A stretch of DNA of 64,000 nt from Pyrrhoderma lamaoense (Eukaryota; Basidiomycota; Agaricomycetes; Hymenochaetales; Hymenochaetaceae), in contig NBAZ01000021.1 of assembly GCA_002794735.1 (NCBI GenBank), forward strand, positions 186,001-250,000, written 5' to 3'. The translations under genes were made by a program, and so were the position numbers. Shown one piece after another: positions 60,534-64,000 of the stretch (its first letter is position 1; each line of letters starts with the position of its first letter). The notes under the pieces were generated by a model. The model worked only from the letters and a program-made list of their open reading frames with translations, was not told where the DNA came from and ran no database searches.

Positions 60534-62727
60534 AGATTTTGTAGCTTTTACATGATGCAATCGTAGTTGTCTACTTGACAATCCTCATCTTCACTAGCTT
60601 TTATCTAGTACTATGACCACTCCTTTTTCAATCCCTTTCTTCTGTTTCCTTTTTAAGCATACCTTTCATTCTGCACATTCCGGCACGCTGCTTTCTGCTT
60701 TATGATATCTAATGCACTTCTCCAACACATCAGTCCTATCGCTCATTGCTACTATCTGTTCTCTTTCCTTTCTCTGATATATTGGTCGTATCCATTCTTT
60801 ATTTTGTTACAGTACATTCAGGCATTTTAAAGTGTATATAATATATCCTCTTACATGACTCTGTAGTTTCTCTCTAAATTGAATTTATTACTTCAATAAT
60901 ATTAGACATCTACGTTCGTTCCTATGCGCTACTATAATTTCAACCTCGACAACCAAAATCGTATACTTTGAAAGTTATCACAGAGATATAAACGGTTTAA
61001 CAAGCTTCGTCTTGATAAGTTTTAGTATTTGCCTTTGCCATTCCAGACTCGAGCTGTGCCTCAGCTTCGTGTCGAGTCTCCAGGGAGGATTCCCCATAAG
61101 GATTTAGATTAGAAGCGTATTCTATGACAAGAGTTAACTGGTGAGAGAATGAATAGAACGTCTATTGAATTACTTTTATCCGCTTCAAATTTTCTTCTGC
61201 TTTCCTCGTCGGTACCCTGACATGCATCCTGGACTTCATTCCCAAGGGGTAGTCCCCCTGTAGATTGATCAATAAGTCCCCGCTCATTCACGGTGCAAAA
61301 GCATTGCCACCATACCCTCCTTCAGACGTTGCTGTAAAATAGGACAATTCTGACTGAGTGATGCCCTCAAAGTAGAATAAAATTATACTATGCACTGTCA
61401 TCAGGGGGTGGATAGTTGCCATGGGCTTTCTCTGAAGTACGTGATATCGACATTATTTTGGCGTTTTTCTGCGTATCTGACAAAGAAAGTGAGAACGATT
61501 TGAGGGCAGAATGGGAGCTCTTGTTCAAGTTGTTGGGTTGTAAATATATATAGTATACCATAATTATTGACATCTCTATAATAACTACCTTGGAGTTGAG
61601 GGTCATGCATGACGTCACTCAGACTACAAGTTTGAATCTGTAAAGAACAGAAAAGATGCATCAAATTTCTGGCCACGAAAGATAAAAAGAACTAAAACAT
61701 ATTAAATCATAAATGCTATTTGATGTTTCTAATATCTATCAATTTGAAAGGAAGTTCCTGCGTATCAATCGGCCGAATTCAGGAGTCAAATTCTATCCCA
61801 AGGCCGCTAGTTCAATTGTTCATTTATTTCCTATCACGGGTGCAAAGTGGGGGACATTTACATGGCTGAATACACAGTGTAACGCATAACCGAGTAATTG
61901 ATTGCCTGTTGTGACTGTCAATTACAGTAGATACCTAAAAATGGTGTTAATAACAGAACTTTCACGCAACCCTCAAAATATAAGCCAACTGAAATGGTAT
62001 CCATCGAGACGGAACTCTATGAATCGAAAATATAAGCTTTCTAGTCATCCATTAGTGAAAAGTGATGAGATAAAAGTGCATGAGTCTGGTAGTGAAATCT
62101 GAGATAATCACCGTAACCTGTATACTACATACAAAGCTTGTATACAACTGGGTACATAAAGTCTTTGGACACTCCGACTACCGACCACGCATGTACGCAA
62201 TTCAGAAAATTTCCGGTTTCTTCCAATTAACATTCCAAATACAATGTTAAAGCTGGCAAGACACCACTACGTATAAAGAATTGAATTGAGAGGCAAAAAA
62301 AGTCGTGATTGCGCAAAGATGTATACACTAGAGGGGATGGGAACCTCCTTCTTTTTTGGTGTCGAACACTTAGTACAGTTCAAAACAGCAATATGGAGCT
62401 ACGGTCTTATCCGTCTTGTCTTTGCGTGACCTGAAGGAACGTTTGCAGACCGCTAAGATGTTAATTGAGAGTACAGTAATCTATGCATCGATGAAATATT
62501 CTTTTTTGTCCTTGCTCAAAGATTGTGGGTTTTCATATCGTTGTCTCTTTCGTAATACCATTGTTGAAAAGCAATATACGAATACCAATCAAAATTGAGA
62601 ATGCATATTGCATTTAATCATGCTTGTGCTCTAACTATACTCATTGCAAAACAAATAAACATGCTTTTAGATTTAAATAGTGAGGTAGATAGTCAAGGAG
62701 GTAAAATAATTACTTCACAAGGACACA
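60534..62727. other. Intergenic, no gene seen
   Basis: About 2.2 kb. Minus-strand frames at 61109-61676 and plus-strand frames at 61902-62102 and 62416-62598 lack motifs or splice structure. No repeats or RNA genes are recognised. Confidence 0.4.
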
Positions 62728-63474
62728 ATGGCAGATAAAGCAGACCCAAGAAAAAATAGTACCCAGCAAGGCCGAAGGCTAATAACCAATCCGGCGGAAA
62801 CTCGAACTGTTACTAAAATGAGCGCACCTTCTACTCCGGGTCTAAAACAGCCTGCGAAGGCTTCAAGTTCAGTTGCCACGGGTCCGGTTGCAGGAAGTTC
62901 TTCAGATGGTACGCCTGTAACGCTTAAAAGGAAGTCAACTTCCGACAACAGTACTTCGAAGCCTATGAAACTTGTTCCTATTGCACCGGCGTCACAACCT
63001 AGGAAAGTAGAGCCTAAGCCTAAAGATCCATATACAGAAAGAGCAGATAAACTGAAAAAAGAGCAAAATCTCATAACAGATACGATCAAGAGGCGAAAAA
63101 GGGATAACCTCACATTTGGGCAGTATAAGAAGTATGATAGGGGAAGTATTTGGTTACTTGAGGAGCCATATAATGAAGATGCTGAAAATAGAGAGGAGGA
63201 GGAGCACGATGAAAGGTGTAAGATATTAGGATCTATTCGCATCGCACTAAGGGCACAAAGCAAGACTTTGTCAGAATACATATTGAATGAAAAAGCCATC
63301 AAAGATTTATTGAAAGAGGCACATGTAGGGGATGATGTAATGAGGAGAATCTCAACGTTATTTTCGGACGTGCAAGTTCAAGATTTAGGCAAAAAAACCA
63401 AGATCGAGTTTAATGAGGGCGTAAAATTACTTGAAAAAAAAATGAAAAAACGAAATCCTCAGAAGAAACAATAG
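62728..63474 (+). CDS. Hypothetical charged protein, intronless, 248 residues
   Basis: A single open frame starting MADKADPRKNSTQQGRR. The N-terminal 100 residues are disordered and rich in Ser, Thr, Pro and Lys. The C-terminal half is Lys/Glu-rich and helical (ERADKLKKEQNLITDTIKRR, then FGQYKKYDRGSIWLLEEPY), with an acidic patch (ENREEEEHDE) and a basic end (KKMKKRNPQKKQ). No signal peptide, membrane helix or known domain is seen. The length, ATG context (ACAATGG) and structured C-terminal half suggest a real gene, perhaps nuclear or nucleic-acid binding by charge alone. It resembles the hypothetical frame at 19809-20558 only in composition. Confidence 0.55.
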   Translation: MADKADPRKNSTQQGRRLITNPAETRTVTKMSAPSTPGLKQPAKASSSVATGPVAGSSSDGTPVTLKRKSTSDNSTSKPMKLVPIAPASQPRKVEPKPKDPYTERADKLKKEQNLITDTIKRRKRDNLTFGQYKKYDRGSIWLLEEPYNEDAENREEEEHDERCKILGSIRIALRAQSKTLSEYILNEKAIKDLLKEAHVGDDVMRRISTLFSDVQVQDLGKKTKIEFNEGVKLLEKKMKKRNPQKKQ

Positions 63475-64000
63475 GCAAGAACTCACAATTTCTTTTCAGC
63501 TTTGGACTGCCGAATGAACGACTGCATAGTCCGATGTAGCTGAGGGTTAGAAATACATGTTATTACTGATGAACTTGCTAATATAATGCTAATACTCATT
63601 TGCATATGCATCAACCATATGAACTTGCGTTCATAACTTCGATGAGCTTACAACATGACCGATCTACGTCCTTTAGCATACGATAAACAGGAAGATTGTT
63701 GACACGATATGATCTAGATGTTGCCTTACAACCACAACTTATATGTTAGCTACATGTATAACTACGTCACCAGTTTTTTTTTCTTCTTTTTGTTGACTGT
63801 ACACATACAATTCAACATCTAAGCTACATTATTGATTTTTGCATATTATGTACCTCACACATGATTTATACACTACTTACGACAGGATCTCGATCAGTTC
63901 CCAAGGCGTGTTGTAATCATAAATCTGAGTTACGGTAGCTTTGTAAGTAAAGATTTCTGAGACAGGGACAAGAAACATTAGTTTCAAAAGCTGAAGTAAT
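63475..64000. other. Window end, no gene seen
   Basis: AT-rich tail without supported features. Confidence 0.4.

Overview
The window reads as nuclear DNA of a filamentous basidiomycete, most likely an Agaricomycete. The genes are AT-rich and split by many short introns, typically 50-60 bases with GTNNGT donors, CTNA-type branch sites and AG acceptors. The gene content also fits: an AA14 copper oxygenase, a GH79 glycosidase, a non-reducing polyketide synthase with tandem ACPs, DUF6533 seven-helix proteins, DUF4112 proteins and a MUB1/SamB homologue. I saw no CRISPR array, rRNA gene, convincing tRNA or intact transposon. All gene models below were built by joining exons by eye; phases were checked by counting in most multi-exon genes.

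Layout. 0.8-4.8 kb: a disordered hypothetical protein and a secreted AA14 LPMO, both on the minus strand. 6.6-17.3 kb: homogentisate 1,2-dioxygenase, a small basic protein, an FAD monooxygenase with a long N-terminal extension, a nuclear-looking acidic protein, and an ARN/MirB-type siderophore-iron transporter. 17.8-24.1 kb: a DUF4112 gene and several hypothetical proteins, one with a degenerate C2H2-like finger. 25.1-26.9 kb: a GH79 beta-glucuronidase-like enzyme. 28.2-35.5 kb: a complete 2275-residue polyketide synthase (SAT-KS-AT-PT-ACP-ACP-TE, orsellinic-acid-synthase type). 36.1-37.3 kb: a disordered protein. 37.9-45.9 kb: a tandem array whose unit is a plus-strand DUF4112 gene facing a minus-strand DUF6533 gene; the DUF6533 gene is kept three times, the DUF4112 gene is intact once and degenerate twice. 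46.4-48.4 kb: a DHA2-type drug transporter with four frame breaks. 48.5-53 kb: gene-poor, with fragments and a candidate small secreted protein. 53.2-60.5 kb: a coiled-coil protein and MUB1/SamB. 62.7-63.5 kb: an intronless hypothetical protein.

How genes may work together (inference). The synthase, FAD monooxygenase, ring-cleaving dioxygenase, transporter and GH79 lie within 29 kb. Together they could make, modify, deglycosylate, export or degrade an orsellinate-type phenol, but nothing in the sequence proves a cluster. HGD also fits ordinary tyrosine catabolism, and MUB1 is housekeeping.

Quality warning. At least seven otherwise well-formed genes each need a single extra base, usually next to a G or C run, to keep frame. 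Adding that base restores frame and agrees with exon phases on both sides. This looks more like systematic base-calling or assembly error than mass pseudogenisation, so frame-broken genes here should not be called dead on this sequence alone.
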